The notes beneath the pieces are model-generated. The model saw only the letters and a program-made list of their open reading frames with translations. It was not told where the DNA came from and did no database searches. The position numbers were made by a program, and so were the translations under genes. Below, one piece after another: positions 56,579 to 64,000 of a DNA stretch of 64,000 bases (position 1 is its first letter; each line of letters begins with the position of its first letter). The stretch comes from Bradyrhizobium sp. ISRA464. Its GTDB lineage: Bacteria > Pseudomonadota > Alphaproteobacteria > Rhizobiales > Xanthobacteraceae. The DNA is taken from the NCBI RefSeq assembly GCF_029910095.1, contig NZ_CP094526.1, forward strand, positions 1,178,001 to 1,242,000, written 5' to 3'.

Positions 56579-58687
56579 ATGTCCTTTAAATTGAAATTGC
56601 GCATTCGTGGCCGGCTGATTGCCTGCTTTATCGCTGTATGCGCCATCTTCGCGCTTGCGGTCGGATATACGGTTTTTGCCGTTGGTGGAGTTTCCACGGT
56701 CGTCAGTCGCATGGTGAGCCTGCGTACGCCCGTGGCGCTCGCAAGCACGGAATTGGTTGGCAATGTCTATTCCACGCTCGCGACGTTGCGCGGCTATCTG
56801 CTGACGGGAAATCCGCAAGGCAAGCTCGATCGCATGGCCATGTGGAAAGAGGTGGATGCCACGGTGGTCGCCTTCGACGAGCAGTCGGTGCATTTTACGG
56901 ACCCCGAGAATAAGCGGAAATGGGCCGAGGCCAAGACCCTGCTCGCGGAGCTCCGCGCTGCTCAAGACAAGGCCGAAGCAATCGCCTTCACCTCTGACGC
57001 ATATCCGGCGACGAAGCTCTTGGTTACCGAAGCAGGCCCGCGCTCCGAGGTGATATTTTCCGAGATCACCCGGATGATCAACGAGGAGGAAGGCTTGGAG
57101 GCAACGTCGGACCGCAAGAGATTGCTCAAGGCAATGGCGGATACGCGGGGCAATTTTGCCGCCGCGACAGCCCAGCTCCGCATGTATCTGTTGTCCGGTG
57201 ACAAGACTGACAAGGAAAAGTTCGTCAGACCGTGGGAGCTGTTCGAAAAAGGCTTTGCCGCCGTGAGTGCGCAAAAAGCGCTCCTCACCACCTCCGAGCT
57301 GGCGTCTTTCGACAAGATCACAAGGGCACGCGGCGAATTTGCGCCGTTGCCCGAGAAGATATTCTCCCTGCGGGAATCCCCGGGCTGGAATGCTCCGGTC
57401 GAAATTCTCGTCACGCAGGCAGCACCGCGCGCGCTCAAGATCCTGGATCTGCTTGATGGACCCAAGGGCGCCGACGGCACCCGCTCCGGAGGCATCAAGA
57501 CGAACCAGAAGAAGATGCTCGACCAAGAGAAGCACGAGGTGGAGTCGGGCGTATCGTTCCTCACGATCGTGCTGTGGGTATTGCTTGCGGCGGGTCTCGG
57601 AATCAGCGCGATCATTGCGCTGCTCACGGCGCGCGCGATCGCAACGCCCGTCCAGAGGATGACCGCCGCTATGGGCAAACTCGCCGGCGGCGACACATCC
57701 GTCGTGGTGCCCGGGGTCGAACGGGTCGATGAGATCGGCGAGATGGCTGGCGCCGTCCAGATTTTCAAGGATAGCATGATCGAAGCGGATCGCCTGCGCG
57801 CCGAGCAGACGCAATCGGAGGCTCGTGCCGCCGCCCAGCGCAAGGCGGACATGCACGCCCTGGCCGGCCGGTTCGAGAACGCTGTCGGGGAAATCATCGA
57901 GACGTTGTCATCGTCCTCGACCGAGTTGGAGGCCGCGGCCAACACGTTGACCAAGACCGCCGAGAACACCCAGGAGCTATCGACCATGGTCTCCGCCGCG
58001 TCCGAGGAGGCATCGGCGAACGTTCAGTCGGTGGCCTCCGCCAGCGAAGAGATGAGCGCCTCGGTCAACGAGATCAGCCGTCAGGTGCAGGAAGCCGCCG
58101 GGATTGCCGGTGCGGCGGTGGAGCAGGCGCAGAAGACCAATGATCGCGTCAATGCGTTGTCACAGGCGGCGACCCGCATCGGCGATGTTGTGGAATTGAT
58201 CAACACCATCGCCGGCCAGACCAACCTCCTGGCGCTGAATGCAACCATCGAAGCGGCACGGGCCGGAGAGGCAGGGCGCGGCTTCGCGGTGGTCGCATCC
58301 GAGGTCAAGGCGCTGGCCGAGCAAACCGCGAAGGCGACCGGCGAGATCAGTCACCAGATCGCCGCCATGCAGGCAGCGACCCAGGACTCGGTGATCGCGA
58401 TTAAGGAGATCAGCGGGACCATCGGCCGGATCTCGGAAATCTCGTCGACCATCGCCTCCGCGGTGGAAGAGCAGGGGGCGGCGACCCAGGAGATTTCCCG
58501 CAACGTCATGCAGGCGGCACAAGGCACCCAGCAGGTGGCCTCGAGTATCTCCGACGTGCAGCGCGGCGCGACCGAAACAGGTTCGGCGTCTAGTCAGGTG
58601 CTTGCATCTGCGAAAACGCTGTCGAACGATAGCGCAAGACTCAAGATCGAAGTCGAGAATTTCCTGACAACGGTCCGGGCAGCCTGA
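56579..58687 (+). CDS. Methyl-accepting chemotaxis protein
   Basis: 702 residues from ATG 56579. TM1 at about 12-34 ([20 protein letters not shown]), a 290-residue helical periplasmic sensor domain, TM2 near 325-350 ([20 protein letters not shown]), HAMP near 350-405 ([20 protein letters not shown]) and a signalling domain whose hairpin tip is [20 protein letters not shown] with [20 protein letters not shown]. The C-terminus (FLTTVRAA) has no CheR/CheB pentapeptide. The ligand is unknown. ATG 56579 gives the normal MCP N-terminus. Confidence 0.95.
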   Translation: MSFKLKLRIRGRLIACFIAVCAIFALAVGYTVFAVGGVSTVVSRMVSLRTPVALASTELVGNVYSTLATLRGYLLTGNPQGKLDRMAMWKEVDATVVAFDEQSVHFTDPENKRKWAEAKTLLAELRAAQDKAEAIAFTSDAYPATKLLVTEAGPRSEVIFSEITRMINEEEGLEATSDRKRLLKAMADTRGNFAAATAQLRMYLLSGDKTDKEKFVRPWELFEKGFAAVSAQKALLTTSELASFDKITRARGEFAPLPEKIFSLRESPGWNAPVEILVTQAAPRALKILDLLDGPKGADGTRSGGIKTNQKKMLDQEKHEVESGVSFLTIVLWVLLAAGLGISAIIALLTARAIATPVQRMTAAMGKLAGGDTSVVVPGVERVDEIGEMAGAVQIFKDSMIEADRLRAEQTQSEARAAAQRKADMHALAGRFENAVGEIIETLSSSSTELEAAANTLTKTAENTQELSTMVSAASEEASANVQSVASASEEMSASVNEISRQVQEAAGIAGAAVEQAQKTNDRVNALSQAATRIGDVVELINTIAGQTNLLALNATIEAARAGEAGRGFAVVASEVKALAEQTAKATGEISHQIAAMQAATQDSVIAIKEISGTIGRISEISSTIASAVEEQGAATQEISRNVMQAAQGTQQVASSISDVQRGATETGSASSQVLASAKTLSNDSARLKIEVENFLTTVRAA

Positions 58688-58808
58688 CGCAAAGGGCGAG
58701 ACGCGCAGTCCACGCGACGGGTTCGCGGGAAGCATAACCCGCCGCGGTCCTGGAGAAAGAGGAGATTGCGCCGCGGCCCGCGGGCCATCCGCCCTTCGCC
58801 TTCCGCGC

Positions 58809-59174
58809 TCAGCCCCCCTGCGGCACCTGGTCGAGGAAGCCGGTGATGCTCCTGATCCGGCCGTCCTTCAGCGTCGCGAAATCCGTGCCCTTGATCGGGC
58901 TGTCGACGCCGTCCGGGCCGAGACCCCAGGAGAAGCGGACGTAGTCGCCGAAGCCGTTCGGCTCACCGATCAGCTTGAACCTGAAGTCTGGAAATTTCTG
59001 CTGCACGCCGGCGATCAGAGCATCTACGCCCTCGTGACCGTCGCCGCTCATCAGCGGGTCGATATAGCGGGCATCCGCGGTCCAGTTCTCGCTCAGCATC
59101 TCGCGGCGGCGGCTCGGCGTGCGTTCGTTCCAGAGATCGACATAGCGGCGGGCGATAGTTGCGTGGTCGGTCAT
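58809..59174 (-). CDS. NTF2-like (SnoaL-type) protein
   Basis: 121-residue cone-fold protein: HATIARRYVDLWNERTPSRR, NWTADARYIDPLMSGDGHEG, FRFKLIGEPNGFGDYVRFSW and GRIRSITGFLDQ. Members include polyketide cyclases, isomerases and uncharacterised hydrolases. No function is assigned. It follows the cupredoxin gene in the same direction by 94 bp. Confidence 0.92.
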   Translation of the reverse strand: MTDHATIARRYVDLWNERTPSRRREMLSENWTADARYIDPLMSGDGHEGVDALIAGVQQKFPDFRFKLIGEPNGFGDYVRFSWGLGPDGVDSPIKGTDFATLKDGRIRSITGFLDQVPQGG

Positions 59175-59268
59175 GATTCTCTCCTTCGATAGTGCCGGAT
59201 CATTTGGCTGTCCGGACTATCGAAGGTTTGCAGCGCCCCATCGATTACCTCTGACGTCATGCTGCGCG

Positions 59269-59589
59269 CTACGGTGCGATCTTCAGCACCGCTTTCATGT
59301 TGGGATGGTAGCGGCAGTAGTAGTCCACTGTGCCGGGCCTCTTCAGCACCAGGGTCGCCGACTGCTTCGGCGCAAGCGTCACGTCGAAGTTGCCGTTCCT
59401 CGCGGTTGCGGTGTGGGCGAAGACGTCCTTATTGACCCATTCGACGGTGTCGCCGACCTTGGCCGAGACTTCGGCCGGCGAGATCACGAGGTTCTCCATC
59501 ACGATCTGAATGGTGGCCGCATGCGCCGGGACGGCCATCGCGCCGAGCGTGAGCAGTGCAAGCATTGCGAGATGGCGTCCCGACGACAT
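59269..59589 (-). CDS. Cupredoxin domain protein (plastocyanin/amicyanin-like)
   Basis: 106 residues. The signal peptide (LAMLALLTLGAMAVPAHA) is followed by one cupredoxin domain. The type 1 copper ligands are visible: His in DVFAHTATA, and Cys, His and Met in YYCRYHPNMKAVL. It is a small periplasmic copper protein that probably shuttles electrons. It is 12 bp downstream of the DUF4142 gene and probably co-transcribed with it. Compared with amicyanin, it is the right length but its donor is unknown. Confidence 0.93.
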   Translation of the reverse strand: MSSGRHLAMLALLTLGAMAVPAHAATIQIVMENLVISPAEVSAKVGDTVEWVNKDVFAHTATARNGNFDVTLAPKQSATLVLKRPGTVDYYCRYHPNMKAVLKIAP

Positions 59590-59601
59590 CAGGAGGCTCC
59601 C

Positions 59602-60123
59602 CTATTTCAGGCCGGCCGCGACGTGCTCGGCATGCTGCTCGTGGCCCTGGAAGATTTTCAGGCCGGTCTGCAGCAAGTTCTTCAGCTCGGGATTGCTGGC
59701 GGACGGGATCAACTGGGTCTCCAACGCCGTATTGACGGTCTTGTGGTAGGCGACCTCGTTGTCGATGTAGGCCTTGTCGTACGCGGCGCCTTTCAGCTTC
59801 GCGAGCTCGGCGAGCTTGTCGGCCGCCTGCTTCGACAGCGCCTTGCTGGTGTCGTTGTCTTCGGGAGTGACCTTCAACTTCTTGACGAGGTCCAGTGCCT
59901 GCTTGTTCACCGCCTCATGGTCGCGCACCATGTCCTTTGCGAATGCCTTGACCTCCTTGTTGGACGCTTTCGATTCCGCCTGCTTGGCGGCCTTGATGTC
60001 GATCACGCCCGCCGTATAGGCGATGTGCGCGATTTGTGGATCGGTGAGCTTTGCATTCTGGGCGAATGCAGCGCTGCCCAGCAGGCTCAGCGCGGCGACC
60101 GCGATGCTCAATCGAACGAACAT
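59602..60123 (-). CDS. DUF4142 family periplasmic protein
   Basis: 173 residues. The signal peptide (LSIAVAALSLLGSAAFA) is followed by a helical DUF4142 domain (KLTDPQIAHIAYTAGVID, KEVKAFAKDMVRDHEAVN, GAAYDKAYIDNEVAYHKTVN). The family is ferritin-like, exported and often found beside stress-response genes. The His-rich pattern (DHEAVN, YHKTVN, HEQHAEH) could bind metal, but this is only an inference. It sits between an ECF sigma gene and a cupredoxin. Confidence 0.92.
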   Translation of the reverse strand: MFVRLSIAVAALSLLGSAAFAQNAKLTDPQIAHIAYTAGVIDIKAAKQAESKASNKEVKAFAKDMVRDHEAVNKQALDLVKKLKVTPEDNDTSKALSKQAADKLAELAKLKGAAYDKAYIDNEVAYHKTVNTALETQLIPSASNPELKNLLQTGLKIFQGHEQHAEHVAAGLK

Positions 60124-60216
60124 GGTTTGACACTCCTGTTGCGCGGCGCTTGAGCCGGCGCGGGGTTGATTGCACAGGAGTTGGATGGTGCCGGAACGCG
60201 GAGGTTCCCGAAATTC

Positions 60217-60903
60217 TTACGTGGTGTAGCCGAGCCGTCTCAGCACCGCGTCCGTCAGCCGCTCGCAGCGCCGGCCGGCGAAGGGAAAGGCCTCCATCAC
60301 CACCGGGCCGATCTTCCGCTCGACATTGTCCCGCAGCATGGTTCTGGCCCGATGCAGGCGGGTCTTCACCGTTTCCGGCTTGAGGCTGAGAATTGCGGCA
60401 GTCTCCTCGATCGTCATGCCCTCGATCACGCGGGTGATGAAGACGAGGCGGAACGCCTCGGGCAACTCATCGATCGCATGCTCGACCACCTGCTGGATTT
60501 CGCGCTGGGCCATGGATTTTTCCGGATCGTCCACTGACGACAGGGGGAACTGGATGATTTGGGCCTCGAGGGCGGCTGGCAGCTCGGACCACTCCACGCT
60601 GGCCGACTTGCGGCGCACCCGGCCGAGCGCCTCGTTGATCGCGATCCGCGACAGCCAAGTCGACAGGCTGGAGTCGCCGCGGAACTGGTCGAGATGGGTG
60701 AAGGCGCGGACGTAGGTGTCCTGCACGACGTCCTCAGCCTCGCCGTCATCGCGCAGGATGCCGCGCGCCAGCCGGAACAGCCGGCGATTGTTCGCCTGCA
60801 TGATGGCGCGCACCGCAGCCTCGTCCCGCGCGAGCGCGCGCTGCACCAATCCGGCATCTCCTGCCGTGATCGGGGTGGTGGTCGTTACCTGGGCCTGGCG
60901 CAT
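60217..60903 (-). CDS. RNA polymerase ECF sigma factor
   Basis: 228 residues from ATG 60903. Region 2 has ANNRRLFRLARGILRDDGEA and DVVQDTYVRAFTHLDQFRGD. Region 4 has LPEAFRLVFITRVIEGMTIE and ETAAILSLKPETVKTRLHRA. It directs RNA polymerase to stress or envelope promoters. No anti-sigma gene is visible beside it, which is unusual. A 33-residue C-terminal extension (FAGRRCERLTDAVLRRLG) carries one Cys. DUF4142 and cupredoxin genes follow in the same direction, so they may be targets. The frame extends upstream to 61098 but overlaps the LysR gene. Confidence 0.92.
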   Translation of the reverse strand: MRQAQVTTTTPITAGDAGLVQRALARDEAAVRAIMQANNRRLFRLARGILRDDGEAEDVVQDTYVRAFTHLDQFRGDSSLSTWLSRIAINEALGRVRRKSASVEWSELPAALEAQIIQFPLSSVDDPEKSMAQREIQQVVEHAIDELPEAFRLVFITRVIEGMTIEETAAILSLKPETVKTRLHRARTMLRDNVERKIGPVVMEAFPFAGRRCERLTDAVLRRLGYTT

Positions 60904-61015
60904 GACGGCTCTCACTCTCACGGCTGATGTGCGTTCGATGCCGGCTGAGCGGATTGGTTCCCGAAAAGTGCCGTTTCGGAAAGAGGAAAGAAAAGAAAGG
61001 GCATCCGGACAGAGC

Positions 61016-61939
61016 CTACGGCCTGATATAGGCCTCGGGATCGCCGCGCGCGTGGGCTTCCATCGCGTCGAGGAAGCAGCGCGCCTTGGCGGGGACAAAT
61101 TGCCGCGCCGGCAGCAGCGCGTGCACGTTCAGCGGCTCGCAAGCATGGTCCGGCAGCAGCCGCCGCAACTGGCCGGCCGCGACCGCCGCGCGGGTGTAGC
61201 TCGCAGTCACCCGCAGCACGCCGTGGCCGGCGAGCGCCGCCTGCAGGCGGATATGGGCGTTCGAACTCGTGAGGCGCGCGCGATCGACCGCGAGATGCTC
61301 GACCGCCCCGCCAGGGGCGGTGATCGCCCACGGCGGATCGCTCGGGCCGGTCAGCAACGGGAGTTTCTTCAGCTCCTCAAGCGTGCGCGGCTCGCCGAAT
61401 TTCTCCAGCAACGCCGGCGCCGCGAACAGGCCGCGCTCGAGGGTGAACACGCGGCGGATCACGATCCCGGCCGACGGCAGCGGCGCCTCCAGCATCGCGA
61501 ATACGATGTCGTAGTTTTCGGCGATCGGGTTGACGATGTCATGCTCGACATCGATCCGAATCGCGAGCTCCGGATAGCGGCTCATCACCGCGCAGGCGAC
61601 AGGCCCCGCATGATGTGCACCGAATTCGTAAGGCGCCTTGATGCGCAACGTCCCGGCGACCGCGCTGCTCATCGCCAGTGCCTCGTTGTGGGTGTCGTGC
61701 AGCGCAGCGAATAGCGGTCGTACCTTGCGATAGATGGTCTCACCGCCGTCGGTCAGCCGCAGGTGCCGCGTGGTGCGCTCGATCAGCCGCAGCCCGAGAT
61801 TGGCTTCCAGTCGCTGCACCGCAGCACTCAGGCTCGATTTGGGATGCCCGAGCACGCGCGCGGCGGCCGTGAAGCCGCCGTGCTCGACAACTTCGCAAAA
61901 CAGCTCCCAGTCGCGCCACTCCATGGCTGGATTGTCCAT
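61016..61939 (-). CDS. LysR family transcriptional regulator
   Basis: 307 residues. HTH: WELFCEVVEHGGFTAAARVL, GHPKSSLSAAVQRLEANLGL and RTTRHLRLTDGG. The effector domain has LRIKAPYEFGAHHAGPVACA and YDIVFAMLEAPLPSAGIVIR. ATG 61939 is used; ATG 61924 (MEWRDWELF) is also plausible. It is divergent from the Rieske oxygenase with about 90 bp between starts, so it is the likely regulator of that gene. Confidence 0.93.
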   Translation of the reverse strand: MDNPAMEWRDWELFCEVVEHGGFTAAARVLGHPKSSLSAAVQRLEANLGLRLIERTTRHLRLTDGGETIYRKVRPLFAALHDTHNEALAMSSAVAGTLRIKAPYEFGAHHAGPVACAVMSRYPELAIRIDVEHDIVNPIAENYDIVFAMLEAPLPSAGIVIRRVFTLERGLFAAPALLEKFGEPRTLEELKKLPLLTGPSDPPWAITAPGGAVEHLAVDRARLTSSNAHIRLQAALAGHGVLRVTASYTRAAVAAGQLRRLLPDHACEPLNVHALLPARQFVPAKARCFLDAMEAHARGDPEAYIRP

Positions 61940-62031
61940 CCACCGGTACAGTGTGTCCAGCCAAATCGGATTATCCTGACCATCGGGATCACCTAACCTC
62001 GCTGCAACGAATATTGCATCGGGAGGGTGAT

Positions 62032-63099
62032 TTGACTGATCACGACGGAATTTTCCTGCGCAACGCCTGGTATGTGGCGGCGCTGAACCAGGAGCTGATC
62101 GACGGCAAGAAGCTGGCGCGCACCATCCTGGAGCGGCCGATCGTGCTCTATCGCGGATCGAGCGGAAAGGTGGTCGCGCTCGACGACCGGTGCTGCCACC
62201 GCGCCGCGCCGCTCTCGATGGGGCGGGTCGAGGGCGATGACATCAGGTGCATGTATCACGGCATGAAGTTCGCAGCCGACGGCAAATGCATCCAGATTCC
62301 CGGCCAGGACGTCATTCCCGCCAAGCTCGGCGTGCGCAGCTATCCGGTGGTCGAGCGCTACAACATGATCTTCATCTGGACCGGGGATCCCGCGAAGGCC
62401 GATCCGAAACTGATCCTCGATTATCCGCCGCTCGAAGATCCGAAATGGCGGGGATTGCCGGGCTATATGCACTACAAGGCCAACTGGCTGCTGATCGTCG
62501 ATAATCTCAGCGACTTCGCCCATCTCGCCTTCGTGCACACCAATACGCTCGGCGGTTCCGAGGAATACGCCTACAAGACCAAGCCGGTGGCGATCGAGAA
62601 GCTCGAAGACGGTTTCCGCGTCGAGCGCTGGCACATGGGCGCCGAGCCGCCGCCGTATCACAGGAAGGTCATCCCGAACAAAACCGACCCGGTCGACCGC
62701 CGCAACATCGGCCGCATGCTTATTCCCGGCATCTTCACGCTGGACACCACATTTGCGCCGGCAGGGCAGGGGGTGGAGAAGGGCGTTCAGGTTCCGGGGA
62801 CGCGGCAATACCGCAATGCGCAGTTCATGACGCCGGAGACCCGCTCGAGCACTCACTTCTTCTGGAACTACCTGCACGATTTCGACATCGACAACCCTAA
62901 CATCGCGCTGTCGCTGCGGCATTCCCTCGAGGAGGGCTTCAACGAGGACAAGGACTTCATCGAGGCGCAGCAGAAGGTGCTCGACGCCGACCCGAACTAC
63001 CAGCTGCTTGCCATCGGCGCGGATGCGCCACTGACCTATTTCCGCTGGCTGTTCGCGCGGAAGCTCGAGGCGGAACGAGGCGCCGAGCAAGCGGCATAG
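62032..63099 (+). CDS. Rieske-type aromatic ring-hydroxylating oxygenase, alpha subunit (VanA-like)
   Basis: 355 residues from TTG 62032 behind GGGAGGGTGAT. Rieske cluster: CCHRAAPLSMG near 45-55 and CMYHGMKF near 64-71. The mononuclear iron site is DNLSDFAHLAFVHTNTLG, with Asp, His and His in the usual D-x2-D-x2-H-x4-H spacing. Overall it resembles vanillate O-demethylase oxygenase subunits, which demethylate methoxy-aromatic acids. No reductase gene is next to it. Vanillate would be the expected ferulate product, but other substrates are possible. Confidence 0.93.
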   Translation: MTDHDGIFLRNAWYVAALNQELIDGKKLARTILERPIVLYRGSSGKVVALDDRCCHRAAPLSMGRVEGDDIRCMYHGMKFAADGKCIQIPGQDVIPAKLGVRSYPVVERYNMIFIWTGDPAKADPKLILDYPPLEDPKWRGLPGYMHYKANWLLIVDNLSDFAHLAFVHTNTLGGSEEYAYKTKPVAIEKLEDGFRVERWHMGAEPPPYHRKVIPNKTDPVDRRNIGRMLIPGIFTLDTTFAPAGQGVEKGVQVPGTRQYRNAQFMTPETRSSTHFFWNYLHDFDIDNPNIALSLRHSLEEGFNEDKDFIEAQQKVLDADPNYQLLAIGADAPLTYFRWLFARKLEAERGAEQAA

Positions 63100-63277
63100 C
63101 CGCTTTCACTGCTGGGTCGCACTGCCATGCCGGGATCGCGAGATCGTGACGTCCCGGCGTGGCTGCCGCGCCAGCGGGATTGGCGTAGACTGATGGATCT
63201 GAATTCGTCGGATCTTGATCGGGGTCGAGGTTGCGACGCGTGCGGGCCGAACCATCCCGCCGGCGATCGATCGGTGA

Positions 63278-64000
63278 ATGAACTTGATCGAAAAGGTGAG
63301 CCCACCGGAACGGAGTCCGAGCGTCGACCCGACGCAGCACGTTTGGCTATGGCCGTTTGAAGCCACACGATTGGTGCTGGACTCATACTGGCAATGGTAC
63401 GCCAGGCGCGCGCCCGGAGGAGCGCCTGACGAGGCGCCGCTGCCCTGGACCACGTCCAACACGGTCGCGCTGCAATTGCCGTCGATGCGCCTGCTGGACT
63501 TCTCGAGTGCGGTCGAAGGCCAGCCGTTGCTGGTGTGCGCGCCCTATGCGCTGCACCGCGCGCTGATCGCCGATCTCGCACCCGGCCACAGCCTGATGGA
63601 GGCGCTGCAGAAGGCGGGCGTTGCGCGTCTCTATCTCACCGATTGGCGCTCCGCTACAGCGGAGATGCGCTATTTCTCGATCGACACCTATCTGTCTGAT
63701 CTCAATGTGGCCGTCGATGCGGTCGGGCCGCCGGTCGACCTTGCAGGCCTCTGTCAGGGCGGGTGGCTGGCGTTGCTTTATGCGGCGCGCTTCCCCGGCA
63801 AGGTGCGGCGGCTCGTGCTTGCAGGCAGCCCGATCGATGTCTCGGTGCCGTCGCAGCTTTCGAGAATGGCGGCCTCGCTTCCGCAACAGGGCTTCGAGGC
63901 GCTGGTGCATCGGGGAGACGGCATCGTCAGTGGCAAGCACATGCTGCAATTCTGGAGCATCCCCTTCGGCCTGCATGATGTGGAGACCGCGCTGCAGCGG
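63278..64000 (+). CDS. PHA-synthase-like alpha/beta hydrolase (partial, runs off window)
   Basis: An open frame from ATG 63278 to the window end (241 codons). N-terminus MNLIEKVSPPERSPSVDPTQ, then HVWLWPFEATRLVLDSYWQW and a lipase box in DLAGLCQGGWLALLYAARFP, i.e. G-x-C-x-G with cysteine as nucleophile, as in PHA synthases and PhaC-like hydrolases. RRLVLAGSPIDVSVPSQLSR follows. Shorter than true PhaC before the box, so it is a related hydrolase rather than a sure polymerase. It lies 178 bp after the Rieske gene. The stop is outside the window. Confidence 0.8.
   Translation, partial: MNLIEKVSPPERSPSVDPTQHVWLWPFEATRLVLDSYWQWYARRAPGGAPDEAPLPWTTSNTVALQLPSMRLLDFSSAVEGQPLLVCAPYALHRALIADLAPGHSLMEALQKAGVARLYLTDWRSATAEMRYFSIDTYLSDLNVAVDAVGPPVDLAGLCQGGWLALLYAARFPGKVRRLVLAGSPIDVSVPSQLSRMAASLPQQGFEALVHRGDGIVSGKHMLQFWSIPFGLHDVETALQR

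Overview
The window looks like chromosome from a high-GC alphaproteobacterium of the Bradyrhizobium/Rhodopseudomonas group (Hyphomicrobiales). The grounds are GC-rich codon use, gene orders resembling the cou (p-coumarate/ferulate) and pim (dicarboxylate) regions of Rhodopseudomonas palustris, a SAM-II riboswitch in front of metZ, and several families of intergenic palindromic repeats common in Bradyrhizobium. No phage, insertion sequence, CRISPR array or plasmid function was seen. Most genes are catabolic, transport or regulatory.

Layout. 1-4.4 kb: a gene tail, a YkgJ-type cysteine-cluster protein, a WYL regulator with two copies of a palindromic operator, a GST, a PPOX-type flavoprotein divergent from a LysR regulator, and a PaaI-like thioesterase. 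4.6-19.5 kb: a hydroxycinnamate module with pobA, a TRAP transporter, a DUF3237 protein, a crotonase, feruloyl-CoA synthase, an SDR, a 4HBT thioesterase, a periplasmic binding protein, a branched-chain-type ABC transporter (one subunit is a LivM-LivG fusion) and a MarR regulator. A shared TTAT-N5-ATAA operator appears at three control points. 19.6-31.5 kb: glycerate kinase, then five tandem paralogous periplasmic binding proteins and one livMHFG set. Intrinsic terminators separate the binding-protein genes B-E from one another. 31.5-41.3 kb: an IclR regulator and a pimFABCD-like beta-oxidation operon ending in a frameshifted SDR gene. A perfect IclR-type palindrome precedes pimF and a degenerate copy precedes livG.

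41.4-50.1 kb is more housekeeping: metZ with its SAM-II leader, a dCTP deaminase, a MATE transporter, an SRPBCC protein, a VOC protein, an AraC regulator, an alkyltransferase of the Ogt type, a GT22-like membrane transferase and tRNA-Gly(CCC). 50.2-64 kb is mixed accessory content: LLM oxidoreductase, Old Yellow Enzyme homologue, DapA-family aldolase, P450 with a LuxR regulator, a frameshifted XRE gene, a chemoreceptor, an NTF2-like protein, a cupredoxin/DUF4142/ECF-sigma group, a LysR regulator divergent from a Rieske oxygenase, and the start of a PHA-synthase-like hydrolase.

The inferred theme is uptake and degradation of plant-derived aromatics and dicarboxylates. The first module imports hydroxycinnamates, activates them to CoA thioesters, shortens the side chain and, through a thioesterase and PobA, delivers protocatechuate. 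The second imports dicarboxylic or fatty acids and beta-oxidises them. I found no obviously new class of system. The most interesting points are the binding-protein array with internal terminators, the two operator families joining transport to catabolism, a crotonase whose acidic residues fit a hydratase better than a hydratase-lyase, and two single-base frameshifts.
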